A stretch of 64,000 bases of DNA from the NCBI GenBank assembly GCA_947652605.1, contig OX393577.1, positions 53,530,108-53,594,107 of the forward strand, given 5' to 3'. Within the stretch, counting starts at the first letter, position 1, and each line of letters begins with the position of its first letter. The translations under genes were made by a program, and so were the position numbers. This stretch comes from Elmis aenea. Taxonomy: Eukaryota > Arthropoda > Insecta > Coleoptera > Elmidae. Under the pieces are notes generated by a model that was not told the DNA's origin, did not search any database, and worked only from the letters and a program-made list of their open reading frames with translations. Shown here one piece after another: positions 23,123-33,715 of this stretch.

Positions 23123-23130
23123 TGACGTCA
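23123..23130. promoter_or_regulatory. Consensus CRE (TGACGTCA)
   Basis: A perfect 8-bp CREB/ATF palindrome lies in a GC-richer segment (23075-23220), about 70 bp upstream of an ATG in good context. A promoter is plausible by position; function is inference. Confidence 0.35.
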
Positions 23131-23198
23131 CACTCCGTACGTACTCGGTGAGGCAAATCACACGTGGTGCTTGTTGTAAATATAACAATAACGCAACC

Positions 23199-23218
23199 AT
23201 GTCGTCGTACAGAAAGTG
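23199..23218 (+). CDS. Possible first coding exon (7 codons)
   Basis: GCAACCATG provides A at -3. The frame reads MSSYRK and then reaches TG|GTAATT, a possible splice donor at 23219; without splicing it stops at TAA within two codons. It is downstream of a CRE in a GC-richer segment. No following exon is identified. A 72-codon antisense ORF covers the same DNA and is judged a shadow. Confidence 0.25.
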
Positions 23219-24139
23219 GTAATTTGTGCCTGAATGTTAAGACCACTTCTACAAAAAACCCAGAACCAAAACCCATAAATAGTATTTATGCAAAAAAATA
23301 CACTAAAGTGAAAAACATTATTAAGTTACGGCAATAATATGTAATATGAAACAGCCTATTACTTTTCAACAAAAAAATCTGCAGTTTTAAACAATACTTA
23401 TTGGTAGTATGCTATTTGGTGCATGTTTATGTTTGATTAAAAATGCTGATTAGTGTTAAAGCACTACTGCTTCGTTTATGAAATTTGTATTATATTTATA
23501 CTGAACTAACAGTGCTTGTTTTACAAAAAGCCATATACCTTTTTTTATTAGATCTAAGCATAAAACTGATAACATTCAAAACTTATAAGTGTAAATTAAT
23601 ATAATAAAATCATTGAATTGAACATTATATCTACTATTATATATAGCCCATATTTTATTTACCTCGAATTTAAGATTAATTTTATGAGTTTTTTAAATAT
23701 AGCTATGACTAAAAGAGTAGTACATTTTTTTAATGTACACGCATTTGTATATTTTGAGTGATTGTAGATGGCAAAAATAAATTAATCTTCACCTGTTAAA
23801 TGACCTTAGTATAATATCGAATTATTTCTACAAAATAATTAATTTACTTACACAGTTGCTTTGTTTTATAATGAAATATACACTAAACTAACAACTAGTT
23901 AAAACCTCTCGCAATACTGTATACGTAAAGAATATTTGAACACAAATATGCCTGGTCCTGAAATTCATATTTGTTTATGTTAAAAACACTTAAGATATGT
24001 TGTGCAGCCACCCTGAGGGGTCTCGGGGTTGGCTTGAGATCATTCTTTTGCTAATACTGTTAAAAGGCAGTACTGTTTGTATTTTATTCATTATAATAAA
24101 TTGTAATTGTAGTTCGATTACGTTTATTATTTACAATCG

Positions 24140-24206
24140 ACGGCCAAAGTACGCCCCCGCGGCGTCTTCGTCGCGCGCTTCGCGCCTAACATAATAATAA
24201 TAATAA
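24140..24206. repeat. GC-rich patch and (ATA)n microsatellite
   Basis: GCCCCCGCGGCGTCTTCGTC and CGCGCTTCGCGCC stand out from AT-rich flanks and are followed directly by ATAATAATAATAATAATC. No element ends were recognised. Confidence 0.5.
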
Positions 24207-24385
24207 TCTTTATTTGTTCTGAATATCTCAAAAACGGTGTAGAACATGTCACAATAATAATTTACGTACATTGCAATAATATACATAGTTAATAAAAGAA
24301 AAAACATATTATATTAAAATATATAACAACTTGTCATTATGCGATGCATAGGAACTAGTCCGCTGCACATGGACTGTGCGGAGAG

Positions 24386-24401
24386 TTACGTCACGGCCAA
24401 T
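24386..24401 (+). promoter_or_regulatory. CRE-like site next to a CCAAT box
   Basis: TTACGTCA (24386-24393) is followed three bases later by CCAAT (24397-24401) in a short GC-rich patch ending CACAGCGCG. The pairing of CRE and NF-Y sites is common in promoters. No transcript start or gene downstream can be shown here. Confidence 0.3.
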
Positions 24402-24559
24402 CACAGCGCGTTTCAGAATTTGAAATATAAAGGGCATTTTAAAAATTTATTTCTCAGAACTGGACGATTTATTTTTTATTTTTGGTGGTTGAGAATAAAC
24501 TTTATAGATCAGATTATCATTTAAAAAATATTTTATCAAGTTTTATTTTTTTGTGTAAC

Positions 24560-24763
24560 GCCCATTGTAGAGAAAGCGAACATGTGCATAAAAAAACACT
24601 ATTGAACAGTACAGCCACTTACTTTATAAAAATAGTTTATATTCCTCAATATTAGTACAAACTTATAAAATATTCTGTAAAAGATCACAATAAAAATAAT
24701 GAAGTTAAAAGTCAGAAAAAAGATTCAATTGACTAGTCGCTCAGTGGCGGTGACATTTTACTT
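24560..24763. repeat. Direct repeat flanking the LINE, left copy
   Basis: ATTGTAGAGAAAGCGAA starts the block and ATTGACTAGTCGCTCAGTGG ends it. The right copy at 25930-26018 has the same start and finish but lacks about 120 bp in between. Confidence 0.6.
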
Positions 24764-24774
24764 TTTTTCTAGTC

Positions 24775-25925
24775 ATGAGTCCTTCTACTGTTAGGTGTAG
24801 GACTGTTGAGTTGTGTTGTGCTCACTTTTTTCCATGTTTTTGTGTCTTGTGCTACTTTTTTTATGTCTTTTCATTTGATGTTTCTAGCCGTTCCTACTTT
24901 TTTAACTTCATCTTGCCAGGTTTTTCTCGGTCTACCTCTTTTGTTTTTCCCTGTGATCTTGCTTCATATGCTTTTCTGGTTAACCTTTCTTCTTTCATCC
25001 TATACATGTGGCTCAACCATCCCAGCTGCCTTTCTTGTATTTTTGTTTCAACTGATTTTATCTTTAATTGTTCTCTATATGTTTCATTTCAGATTCTATC
25101 TTTTTTGGTTTGTCCTTGGATTTTTATTAGAAATCTTATTTCAGCTGCATTTATTCGGCTATTATTTTTATTTGTGAGTGTTCACGTTTCCTTTCCGTAT
25201 TTTATCATGTCCATTTTTGTTCGTATTGGGACTTCTCTATTTCCAAAACATGTTGTTCTTGAACTGTTAAATATTCTTCCCACATTTCCTGTCTTTTCGC
25301 TTATTTCCTTGTCTGTTTCTCCATTTTTCTAAAGCTTTCTACGTGTTCCAACCTAAGTCCAGTTAAAGTGATGTTATGCCGTTTTCTCTGTTGTAATGAT
25401 CATAGTATTCGTTTTTTCGGTATTTATTTTCATATTATTTTTTTACAATTCCTGGTTTAGAGTTTCTTGATTATGTTGCATTTTTTTTCGTTTTCGCGAC
25501 TAAGGCCATGTCGTCTGCGAACATTAGCTCAGTTATGTTTATTTTTTATCTTTTCCAGTTGCCTAGGTGAAACAGTCTCACATTTTGTTTGAGTTCTTTA
25601 ATTACCCCATTATGACTACTGAAAATAATAATGGACTGAGCAAGCATCCTTGTTTTAAGCCCTCTTTTGTTTCAAACTCTTCCGATTCTTCATTTTGGGT
25701 TCTTACAGTATCACCGTTTTTCGTACATCGCTTTTATTATGTCGATTGTTTCTATTTCTATTCCCTTCCTTCTTTTATCGAATGATTTTTCCAAGTCTTT
25801 ACAACATAAATGTATTTCCTTGTTTTCTGTTAAGCTCTTTTCGCTTGTTTGTCTTAAAATAAAGACTGGGTCTTGTGTACTCCTTCCTCTTCTGAAACCG
25901 TATTGGGTTTAATTTTAATAATTCT
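24775..25925 (-). pseudogene. LINE reverse transcriptase, 3' portion, decayed
   Basis: Minus-strand translation in shifting frames gives ordered motifs of a non-LTR reverse transcriptase: QYGFRRGRSTQDPVFILRQ (about 25855-25910), the 'LEKSFDK' block (about 25775-25800), GLKQGCLLSPLLFSVVIMG (about 25600-25660), the catalytic FADDMA at 25504-25521, and a basic C-terminus with GRPRKTWQDEV (about 24905-24940). The catalytic aspartates survive, but stops and frameshifts separate the blocks, and everything upstream of the GFR motif is missing. Related direct repeats lie on both sides (24560-24763 and 25930-26018). The large Phe/Leu-rich ORFs on the plus strand are shadows. I do not assign a clade. 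Confidence 0.8.
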
Positions 25926-25929
25926 ATTA

Positions 25930-26018
25930 TTGTAGAGGAAGCGAAAATTTGCATTTAACAAAAAACTATCAGAAAAAAAAATTAATTGACTAGTTGCCCA
26001 GCGGCAGTGACAGTTTAC
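25930..26018. repeat. Direct repeat flanking the LINE, right copy
   Basis: ATTGTAGAGGAAGCGAA and AATTGACTAGTTGCCCAGCG match the left copy, in the same orientation. The block ends exactly where the hAT remnant begins (26019). Confidence 0.6.
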
Positions 26019-26183
26019 CAGGGTTGATAAAAATCACGATTTAAAAAAAAAATAAAAAATCACTGATTTAAAAAAAAAATCATGAATTTTTTTGATTTTT
26101 TAAAATTATATTTTGCATAATTACAAATTGATTAAATTGTAATTATATGTACCTACTCCAGACGCAAAAGAATAGAATAAGTA

Positions 26184-26928
26184 CGGGGTGTCCCACAAGG
26201 TATGCCTTCGCTAATTTTTGCATAAATCGAATGTTTAAGACCTAAATAAAACGTTTTTACCGATAATAATTTTTTTCATGTGTCCCTTCATATACAGAGT
26301 GTCCAAAATATAGTGAACAGCATGGGGATCTCTTAAACGGTTAGAGATACAGAGTTGGTTAACTGGGTCAAAATGATCTAGGATTCAAGAGCAACTGTTC
26401 TATGAAAAAAAAAACTTGAAAAAATCAATAGTTCTTGCGCTTTTGATGAAAAACAAAACACATCAGGTTTTTAATTTCTACTAATAACTTGCTTATTTGA
26501 AATCACACTCAAAATATTATTCGACAATATAGATAAAATTTGTTGACAAATTTCAAATCTACGCAAAAAAGTGCCCAAATAATGTCAAATAATATTTTAA
26601 GTGTGATTTCAAATAAGCAAGTTATAAGCAGAAATTAAAAACCTGATGTGTTTTGTTTTTCATCAAAAATGCAAGAACTATTGGTTTTTTTCGAGTTTTT
26701 TTTTTTTCAAAGAACAGTTGCTCTTGAATCATAGATCATTTTGACCCATTTAACCAACTCTTTATCTCTTACGGTTTAAGAGATCCCCATGCTGTTCACT
26801 ATATTTTGGACACTCTGTATATGAAGGGACACATGAAAAAAATTATTATCGGTAAAAACGTTTTATTTAGGTCTTAAACATTCGATTTATGCAAAAATTA
26901 GCGAAGGCATACCTTGTGGGACACCCTG
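26184..26928. mobile_element. Composite foldback element, 745 bp
   Basis: Outer ends CGGGGTGTCCCACAAGGTAT and ATACCTTGTGGGACACCCTG are inverted, with TA outside. About 110 bp in, a second pair of termini occurs (ACAGAGTGTCC at 26295 and GGACACTCTGT near 26817). The arms continue with 'AACAGCATGGGGATCTC' and 'AGAGTTGGTTAA' blocks to an AT-rich centre. The same two-tier layout is found at 63191-63854, so it is a family property. No coding sequence. Confidence 0.85.
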
Positions 26929-27046
26929 TAAACACAAGCAACATTACAATGAAAAAGAGTTCAATATTTTAAAAAATTAAGCTGATCTGATAGTTATGTT
27001 CATAAAATCATAGTCTCGTACAGTAGCTCTAATTATTAATTTATTT

Positions 27047-27301
27047 TTGACTTTCCACTTTTTAAATATTTTAAAAAATGTTACCGCGGTTGAGTTGTGG
27101 AAGTCCCAGAAAGACGTTCCTGACATTGCAACAATTTTACCAATAGTTCAACAATTACTGTGCAGTGTCGCTTCATCTGCATCGGTTGAACGAGTGTTTT
27201 CGTCCTTCGGTTTAGTACACTCAAATTTACGGAACCGGTTGGGTATTGAGAAAGCAGGAAAATTAATATTTCTCTTTAAATATTATAATGATAATAATTA
27301 A
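27047..27301 (+). pseudogene. hAT transposase C-terminal fragment
   Basis: The peptide contains ELWKSQKDVPDIATILPIVQ and the hAT C-terminal dimerisation signature SASVERVFSSFGLVHSNLRN followed by LGIEKAGKLIFLFKYYN. It is clearly a sibling of the 45817-46437 segment (for example SASVERIFSTFGLVHSTIRN there). BED finger and catalytic aspartates are absent. It is non-functional as it stands. Confidence 0.85.
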
Positions 27302-27985
27302 TGATTAAAATCGTAATTTCGAAATTTAATTATTTTTTTTAAATTAACAATGGGTAGATACATATAAAATGTGTGTATGAAATAAAAAATTGGAGCATAG
27401 ACTTATATTTTTTATTTTTAGGGAATTAATGCTTACGTTTATATTAATAAAGAATTTTGAATTTTGAATTTATAAAAAATAAATTATTTTTACCTTCATG
27501 TTGTAATTACTTTGATTTGTTGTTTTATACACTTATCATGTAAAAATGTCCTGTTTATAAGAGCAGTTGATTGTTAATAATATTAATATTATTAGTTCTT
27601 TATTACTAGGGGTGCAATTTTAGGTATATTGCAAAAACTAATCATACAAGATGTATTCTTAGAAGGTATGTATTTTCGTCACATTGGCCTAAAAAAGGAA
27701 ACTCTTTGTCAATTAAACAATTTTGATTTTATTGTTTTTTTATTAAACTAATTTATAATCAGGTAAACATATCGCTTAAAGATGAAAATAGAACGTTATT
27801 TGACATTTAATACAAATGATAGAGATATTTCCAAAGCCGACTAATTAATTTCTATTAAATATTTTATTTGTGCCAATTAATTATCATAAAAACCGCAATA
27901 ACTCGAGAAATACTAATTTTAGACATAATAGACCTTTAAGAAATGTTAAAGGTAATTAAGTTATCGATAAGAATATGTAAAAATA
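27302..27985. other. No gene recognised
   Basis: AT-rich DNA with a short palindromic TTAATAATATTAATATTATTA near 27575. I searched for the missing right end of the hAT element and did not find one. Confidence 0.35.
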
Positions 27986-28495
27986 TATAGGGTGTTCTAT
28001 TTAAAAAAACTGACTTATCCGTGTTTGAAGTTCAACCAATTGGACCGAGCATAAAAAACACCCTGTGTTTTATTTTAAAATTTTAACTAGTCAGCAATCA
28101 CTATGATACTATTGTCGAACAAAGTTTTAAAGAAATTCGTTCTGAAATTGCTATGTTGTGAAATCTCAATATTTTCTTTGAGTCCTGTTTCTGTCAAAAT
28201 TTTCATAAAAATGTAAATAACTCAAAAACGATTGATTTAAGGCACATAAAACCTTTTACATTTTTGAAGACAATTTAAGTCTGCATCTAAAAAGTGCCAA
28301 ATATACAGAATGTTCTATTTAAGAAAACAAAGTGACGTATCGGTACGCAAAAACAAAACACTGTGTATAGTTGAAAATAATTTTAGGTTATGTAGTAAAT
28401 TACCACAAACAACTTTTATTCGAAACTTTTTTTTGTAAAGTTGCCACAAGACGAGATATTGATCCGTTACGTTACTTTTTGGACACACTGTATTT
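27986..28495. mobile_element. Fragments of the 29.2-kb foldback family
   Basis: ATAGGGTGTTCTATTTAAAA at about 27988 and ACAGAATGTTCTATTTAAGA at about 28305 are related to ACAGGGCGTTCTATTTAAAA at 30064. AACACCCTGTG (28050) and ACACACTGTA (28483) look like opposite ends. The pieces cannot be paired confidently. The overlapping ORFs on both strands (28315-28583) are by-products. Confidence 0.45.
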
Positions 28496-28499
28496 AGAA

Positions 28500-29230
28500 A
28501 TGAAAACACGTTCATCTGCCAATAAATTAATATTTTCAGTGATGCATGGTGCAAGTTTAAAACTTGCGATATTTCATAAATAAATGCAAGGCCGTTTTAG
28601 GTGATCGTGTTATAGTCCAATTACTTTACTTTAAGTGCAAATGTTTTTAAAAATATTTCCTAGAACTTTTAAGAGATGTACCCGTTGCTCGAAGAGCACG
28701 TTTCTGATTAATGCTCCACCTTATTTTTAATTTGTGGTATTTTGAACTAAAAATAGGATGAAAATAGGGTAGGACGAAATGGTTTCATTTCGTAGTACCC
28801 AAATTTTCCTAACCATTATCGCACATACCTTTTGGTGGAATTAATTAGAGTGTAGTTTATTCATCCCCTACTAATGATTTAGCAGATTTACGTGTATGAC
28901 AACAAGTAGAAACTGTCTCTTAAAGAAGTCGTTTTGTAACAGACGTTTTAAAAAAAGTGAGCGTCACATAAAACGTAGATTTAAAATCTCTCTCTAAATT
29001 TCGTCACATACCTTAGGTACTTATAATGATGTAAGTTTGTAAGGTTTAACCGAACTAAAATCTTCCGTTTTTTTTATGAAACGTAATATTATTGCAGAAG
29101 GTCCATGGATTAAACATTCTACATCTCTAAAAGTATTGATTTTCGAATATTTGTTCAAACTAACTCTTATGCTTATGTTATTGAGTATTGATTGCATGCT
29201 TTTAAAATTCTCAGCCTTTTTTAAATCCTA
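28500..29230. other. No gene recognised
   Basis: Nothing that I can support. Confidence 0.3.
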
Positions 29231-29232
29231 TA

Positions 29233-30248
29233 CCGGGTGTAAATGAAGTGTGGTACACCCCCTTTTTTTTAGTTTTGATTTTAGATAAATGAAATTTTAG
29301 ACATAAAATATGTGCGATAAACCTGGTTTTTTGAGCACATGCACACAGTTGGTTGTTTCACTTTTGGTTTCGCCGGAAATGACTCCAATTTTGTTATTTT
29401 AAATGGAACACATTATAGAAGAGGAAGCGATTTTGGACAAAACTGCACCATTTTGGTTGATTTGTATAATCTCAAATAATTTTTGAACCAAAATTTAATT
29501 TTGTATTAAGTGTGCCGTGACCTGCATAAATTGATTTTTATTATGTTAACAACTGCCCAAAAAAGGTTTTTGTAAATTTAAATGACATTTAGGTTACTTT
29601 AATAGGCTTTAAAGGTTGCGGAATCGGTTTTTTTGACAAAAAGTCAATTTTTTTAAATAAAACGTACAAGCGTACAAGCGGTTATTTAAATGGAGCATCT
29701 TCTAACGAATCCATCGATACCAATAACTTGTATTTTTATTAAGAGTCTGCTTCAAAAACTTTTAATTATTGTGAAGATTTATTAAGAGATCTTTTTAATC
29801 GCATTACACTGTGCATAACTGCAACAAAACAAATCATTCAAAACATAAACAGAGGCGCTACGGAAGATCGCTGTGGAAACAAACAAATGCTTGTTTACGT
29901 GTTTGTATGTCATTGCGGTGGTAGAAAAATGATTACAGTCATTAAATTAAAACTTAATAAAAAATTTAATTTTGGTTCAAAAGTTATTTGAGGTTATAAA
30001 AATTAACCAAAATAGTGCAGTTGTATCCAAAATCGGTTCCTCTATCCAAAAATGTAAAAATATACAGGGCGTTCTATTTAAAATAACAAAGTTGGGGTAA
30101 TTTCCGGCGAAACCGGAAGTTAAACAATTGTGTGCAAGTACTTAAAAAAATCGTTTTTTTTTTGCCCATATCATATGTTTAAAATTTCATTAATCTAAAA
30201 TCAAAACTAAAGAGAAAAGGGGGTGTACCACACTTTGTTTACACCCGG
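29233..30248. mobile_element. Foldback element, 1.0 kb
   Basis: CCGGGTGTAAATGAAGTGTG at the left and CACACTTTGTTTACACCCGG at the right are inverted, with TA outside both. The arms carry GTGTACCACA, TTTCGCCGGAAAT and GATTTTGGACAAAACTGCAC with their complements (ACCGGAAG, GTGCAGTTGTATCC). An inner terminus ACAGGGCG lies at 30064. No recognised ORF. Confidence 0.8.
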
Positions 30249-30250
30249 TA

Positions 30251-32423
30251 TATTTTCATTTTACTTCATTTATTTTGTCTCCAAGGCCATTAATTTTAAT
30301 CCACCTTTCTTATCTTCAGTTGTTTATCTTTCAGTAAATCAATAATCTTTAAAAAAAATTGTATACTTTTAATTTTATTGTTATTTAAAAGTTAACCATG
30401 TTTTGTTTGTATGTAAACTAGGCAATTTATGCTATTTAAGGTGACTGCTATGACGTTCTGCACTGTACATTTTCTTATTGTTGGGTGTAGACTGTATAGT
30501 ACTCTATGTTTATCATTCTAAAACGTAATCGTTTTTATAAAGTAGCTGGACCCTTACATATTGTTACGTAGTATCCAGGTTATTACACAGTAAGAAACAA
30601 GAAACAAAACTACTATAACGACGTTTCTGACTTTTCAACTGTTTGTACATTTTTCGATGGTTATTAATTACCAAATGTTCTAAATTTTGATCCAAGTGGA
30701 CCTCTTTAGTAATTTTACGTTGCGTCCTTTTATTTTTTTCCTGTAAATACATATTTTACGAGAATTGTATCCTTGTCAGAATAAACAAATCTATCAACAT
30801 ATTATTAGTAGATAGACAAAACACAAAGACTACCTACGTCGTACTACCCAAATGATGACCCTAATATTTTATTGTTTTGTTTTACTAAAGCTACCCTCAT
30901 TATAAATTGATCATTTAGAAATGTTACAAGATTGTAGTAAATAATATGCCATTGTATGTTTTTGTTATGCGTATTTAAAGCAAATGAAATCACTTGAAGT
31001 AAAATATAAATAATAATCAGTCATGTGTTACGCTATACGGTTGCAGAGATTCAGAGATATATTTTGCTAGAACTTATGTAGAAGTATTTATCAGTTCTAT
31101 TTTTATATGGTTAATATGGCTTTGCGATTGGTTTATATTTGTCATTATTCATTTGCAAATATTTTTGATTAGTTTGTTCGGAAATTTTTTAAGTAACCAA
31201 AATCATCCAACTTCATTTAGTTTTCTTTTGAGTGTTATACGTTTTCGTGGTGCTATATCAATAACCGTTGCTATGTTTGATAACGATTTATTATAATATT
31301 ATATAAGATCGATAGGGAGCAGAACCGCCCGGATTAAATTGAAAATTTGTATAGACTAAATTTAATTCCTGTAATGGTTCAGTGTAATTTTTCAGCGGGG
31401 CTTAGTTTTGGCTTTTTAATGTTCGCCAGAAGCAGGTGTGCGTATATGCGCGCGTAGTGTGAACTGTAAAGAGCATCTATATAAATTTCTTTCTTTTGAT
31501 CCATTCGACCTCGTTCGTTAATTTAGAAGAGCAGGGCTGTATAGTATATACTAGGATTAAGCGAAACCATGGCTTTGAGAAAACATAACATTTACGTGGG
31601 TTTTAGGCCCTCGCTGCGGTTTCAAATGAGTTTGTTTGCTGAATTATTTTGTGCTATATATCATAAAACACGAGAGCACGAACAGAGAACGTTTTAGATA
31701 ATTAATCCACACTAAAACGGAGTTAACTTTTTTACTTGTGGTAATATTAATGCTCCCCACATTTGCAGTATCACAATAAAATTTACTGCTGACGAATGTA
31801 TTATAACTAATTTAATTATTATCTCTCATTTTCAGAAACATTTAATTCAATTTCACGAAGTTTATAATAGAAAGGGACTTCGAAAAATCCTTACGTTTCA
31901 AAATTTAAGCCAATTTTTCGTTAACATTTTTCAACTTTATATTAAAAAGTTTGGAAGTGCAAAATAATGAATGATAATTTCTAAACGTAACAATCCATTT
32001 TAACACGTCTGCGGTACAATAAATTTTATTTTTATCCAATAAAAACAACCTTTAAAAACAATTACTTTGCGTAACCTTATGTATTAGTATATGTGAAACT
32101 AACACAGTTTAACTTTCCGTGGATTTATTCAAAAAGATTACTTAACCATAGTTTTGTGGCAACTCACCTAAACTTAATTAATTCTGCATTAGCGCTTCAA
32201 AATACAATGCACAATGTTCTGCACAGAAGCATAACTTTCTTTTCAACTTGTCAAAGCTACTATAATATTATTATTAGGATTTACGTACAATATTATTTAT
32301 TACAATGGCACTTATTAACTTGTTTGATATCAGTTAATAACTTTATTTGTAGTTTGAAAATTGGTCTCAGTATTTAAATCAAGTTAAGTCTGCACCAATA
32401 TTTGAAGCTAATTATAATTATAC
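30251..32423. other. Largely AT-rich DNA, one GC-richer segment
   Basis: No gene is supported. The segment 31310-31530 is somewhat GC-richer, with GTGTGCGTATATGCGCGCG and a TATA-like CTATATAAAT at about 31475. It could be promoter-like, but no ORF or splice signal follows. Confidence 0.3.
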
Positions 32424-32425
32424 AG

Positions 32426-32895
32426 GGTTCTCATTTTTCGAGGGCCAACATGGGGATCTCGTAAACGGTCAGAGTTACAACTTCGGTTAAACTAGGGCAA
32501 AGTTGTATATTCATATGCCTAATAATTTGTCGCCAACAGAACTTATCTAGCTTTTTTAGTTTTTCAGATATAGGGAGAAAAGTTGTTTTTTGCCCGTAAC
32601 TTTTTCATTTGATGTCGAATTTCATTTCTGTTAAAACTTTTTCATGGCCACTTTTTGCGAGGAATCAAAATCTCTAATTATATTTTATGCGACTTTTCGC
32701 TTTTTTTAAACCATAATCAGGTCAATTTTTTCTTATGTCCGCTATATCTGACGAACCAGTAATATTTAAGAGTGTAAAAGTCGGAAAGTTATTTTATAAA
32801 TTACTGATTTGGATTGGTTAAAATCGAAAGTAAATCGTAACAACACAAATAATAAACATATGTTTAAAATATGATGAGCAAATTTTTATAATAGG
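32426..32895. mobile_element. Partial CAGGGTT-type element
   Basis: ATACAGGGTTCTCATTTTTC is followed by ACATGGGGATCTCGTAAACG, which recurs in the 26.2-kb and 63.2-kb foldbacks. A possible second terminus AATAGGGTGTTG lies near 32890. The arms do not mirror each other convincingly, so this is a diverged or one-armed copy. Confidence 0.4.
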
Positions 32896-32899
32896 GTGT

Positions 32900-33481
32900 T
32901 GAGCTATTTGGTCGTTTTGAACTTATTTAAATAAATATACTTATTTATATTTGGTTTGTTTATTACCTCATTCAAAAGTAAGTAAAATGTTTTGTATGTT
33001 TGTCACAGCTTTTAGAATTTGAAACTTAAAACTGAATGATTTGACCAATGGGTCATTCCATTTACAAAAAACATACAAAACATAGCATAAGTTTATTATA
33101 AAAAATCTGTTGGTGGGTGTTGGTCATTGAACAACGTTGTGAATTTCACTTATTAACATAAGGGTTAAATGTATGAACTTTTTGAAAGGTAATGGTTAAC
33201 ATACTTTTATTGTCTTAGAATAAATTTAGTAGTGCTTACTTAAGACTTGGAAAAATGGTGTAGGTATATGATTAGGGCCCTTACTGTTAAGAGTTGTTTA
33301 AGCGCAGTGGATATAATATAAGTACTTTTTGACATCCATAAAGAGTCTAAATCAAAAAATTATCTAAAGGAGTCAAAATGCAGGATATTTCTGACATGGT
33401 TGAGGGACCAAAGACAAACTGATTTTACTTATGAAGGTATTAAGCTTGTGCTACGAAACGTACAGCCCTTGTACATCCTGT
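32900..33481. other. No gene recognised
   Basis: AT-rich sequence with no supported feature. Confidence 0.3.
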
Positions 33482-33489
33482 GTAACAAC

Positions 33490-33707
33490 CAGGGGTGCGG
33501 AGTCGGAAAACAAAAGTCGACTCCGACTCCGACTCCGACTCCGACTAAATTAAATACTAAGACATTTGATGGTGTGTAATATAAAAGGACCACCTCGCAA
33601 TTTTTTGTTGTACTCGGAGTCGGAGTCGGAGTCGGCACATTGTTTTCGACTCCACTGACCAGAAATTTCTCCTAAACTCCGACTCCGACTCCGACTCCAC
33701 AGCCCTG
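33490..33707. mobile_element. hAT MITE, 218 bp, with CCGACT hexamer arrays; perfect TSD
   Basis: Starts CAGGGGTGCGGAGTCGG and ends in the reverse complement of CAGGGCTGTGGAGTCGG. GTAACAAC is duplicated exactly at 33482-33489 and 33708-33715. Each arm carries a run of ACTCCG hexamers; a third run in inverse orientation lies at about 33613-33635. Minus-strand ORFs coding Thr-Pro or Ser-Arg repeats are by-products of these arrays. Confidence 0.93.
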
Positions 33708-33715
33708 GTAACAAC

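Larger units (their letters stand above)
26019..27301 (+). mobile_element. Decayed hAT element, split by a foldback
   Basis: The left end CAGGGTTGATAAAAATCACG equals the transposase-5' end of the full-length hAT at 45599-48104, in opposite orientation. The transposase C-terminus survives at 27047-27301. Most of the gene is deleted and a composite foldback (26184-26928) sits between. No right terminus or duplication was found, so the right limit given is the end of coding homology. Confidence 0.75.

Noticed and set aside
24775..25332. 185-codon plus-strand ORF, Phe/Leu/Ser-rich, membrane-protein-like
   Set aside because: It is the antisense of a LINE reverse transcriptase tail (GRPRKTWQDEV on the minus strand); the hydrophobic look comes from reading A-rich coding DNA backwards.
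30564..30752. 62-codon basic minus-strand ORF
   Set aside because: Lys/Arg-rich composition is expected in AT-rich DNA; no domain, splice signal or neighbouring coding evidence.
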